NCBI RefSeq assembly: GCF_964340395.1
Contig: NC_135555.1
Coordinates: 5,975,001-6,007,500 of the forward strand
DNA length: 32,500 nucleotides
Direction: 5' to 3'
Source: Glandiceps talaboti
Lineage: Eukaryota > Hemichordata > Enteropneusta > Spengelidae
Shown: positions 32,323 through 32,500 of the stretch, piece by piece
How the letters are laid out: every line of letters begins with the position of its first letter
Position numbering within the stretch: position 1 is the first letter of the stretch
Made by a program: the position numbers and the translations under genes
The notes under the pieces: generated by a model
Databases searched by the model: none
Told to the model about the DNA's origin: nothing
What the model saw: the letters and a program-made list of their open reading frames with translations, nothing else

Positions 32323-32500
32323 TTCTTCAAGCAGAATGATCTAAAACAACAATGACAAATTGTTTCCACTGGAGATAGAACTCGAACAGTAGAATACTTC
32401 TCAATGAAGAAGTCAACCAATGACCTTGCACGCACAGGTCATGTAGCGAACACGGTTGTGATCAGCTGATACACACGTGTCAATATTTGGCATCCCTAAG
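32323..32500 (-). promoter_or_regulatory. DGAT1 5' flank
   Basis: Upstream sequence, probably leader and proximal promoter. It contains a CACGTG E-box at 32474-32479, a TGATCAGCTGA motif just beside it (about 32458-32469), and inverted TGACCT/AGGTCA half-sites near 32421-32440. The window ends here, so the promoter may extend further. No TATA box was identified. Confidence 0.35.

Noticed and set aside
1-32500. tRNA, rRNA or other structured RNA genes
   Set aside because: I looked for T-loop and anticodon-arm signatures and rRNA-like conserved blocks and recognised none; a covariance-model scan would be needed to exclude small RNAs.

Overview
This is an AT-rich, intron-rich stretch of an animal nuclear genome. 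The reasons are three conserved animal genes broken into many short exons with GT-AG borders, homopolymer and dinucleotide microsatellites, many short foldback repeats, and one decayed LINE tail. The proteins resemble vertebrate ones throughout but the compact introns and repeat types suggest an invertebrate bilaterian (lophotrochozoan or invertebrate deuterostome). I cannot name the species from sequence alone.

Layout: (1) 1-3749 has no gene; it holds an old interspersed repeat and a 40-bp tandem array. (2) 3750-10111, minus strand: a complete dysbindin gene (DTNBP1; 11 coding exons, 348 aa), including coding microexons of 23 and 18 nt. (3) 10112-11245: a 1.1-kb head-to-head spacer holding an inverted array of a 16-bp GC-rich unit around a TG microsatellite. 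(4) 11246-13664, plus strand: a complete PM20D2-type M20 peptidase gene (3 coding exons, 422 aa) in which the expected catalytic Glu and two of the expected metal ligands are replaced. (5) 13665-20142: a 6.5-kb tail-to-tail spacer with no gene, containing a diverged tandem repeat, a perfect X-box duplicate and a hairpin element. (6) 20143-32299, minus strand: a complete DGAT1 gene (17 coding exons, 482 aa). (7) 32300-32500: DGAT1 5' flank.

The three genes are not an evident pathway: dysbindin is a BLOC-1 trafficking subunit, PM20D2 belongs to a dipeptide-hydrolysing family, and DGAT1 makes triacylglycerol in the ER. Exon models were built by matching reading phase across GT-AG borders and by recalled family similarity; all three give uninterrupted frames and family-typical lengths.

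The best lead for something undescribed is the PM20D2 homologue, which reads as a well-preserved gene for a likely pseudoenzyme. Second is the inverted GC-rich array in the shared DTNBP1/PM20D2 promoter region. Third is the set of unrelated-looking foldback elements (8989-9250, 18293-18478, 23756-23867, 28770-29034, 29541-29792).
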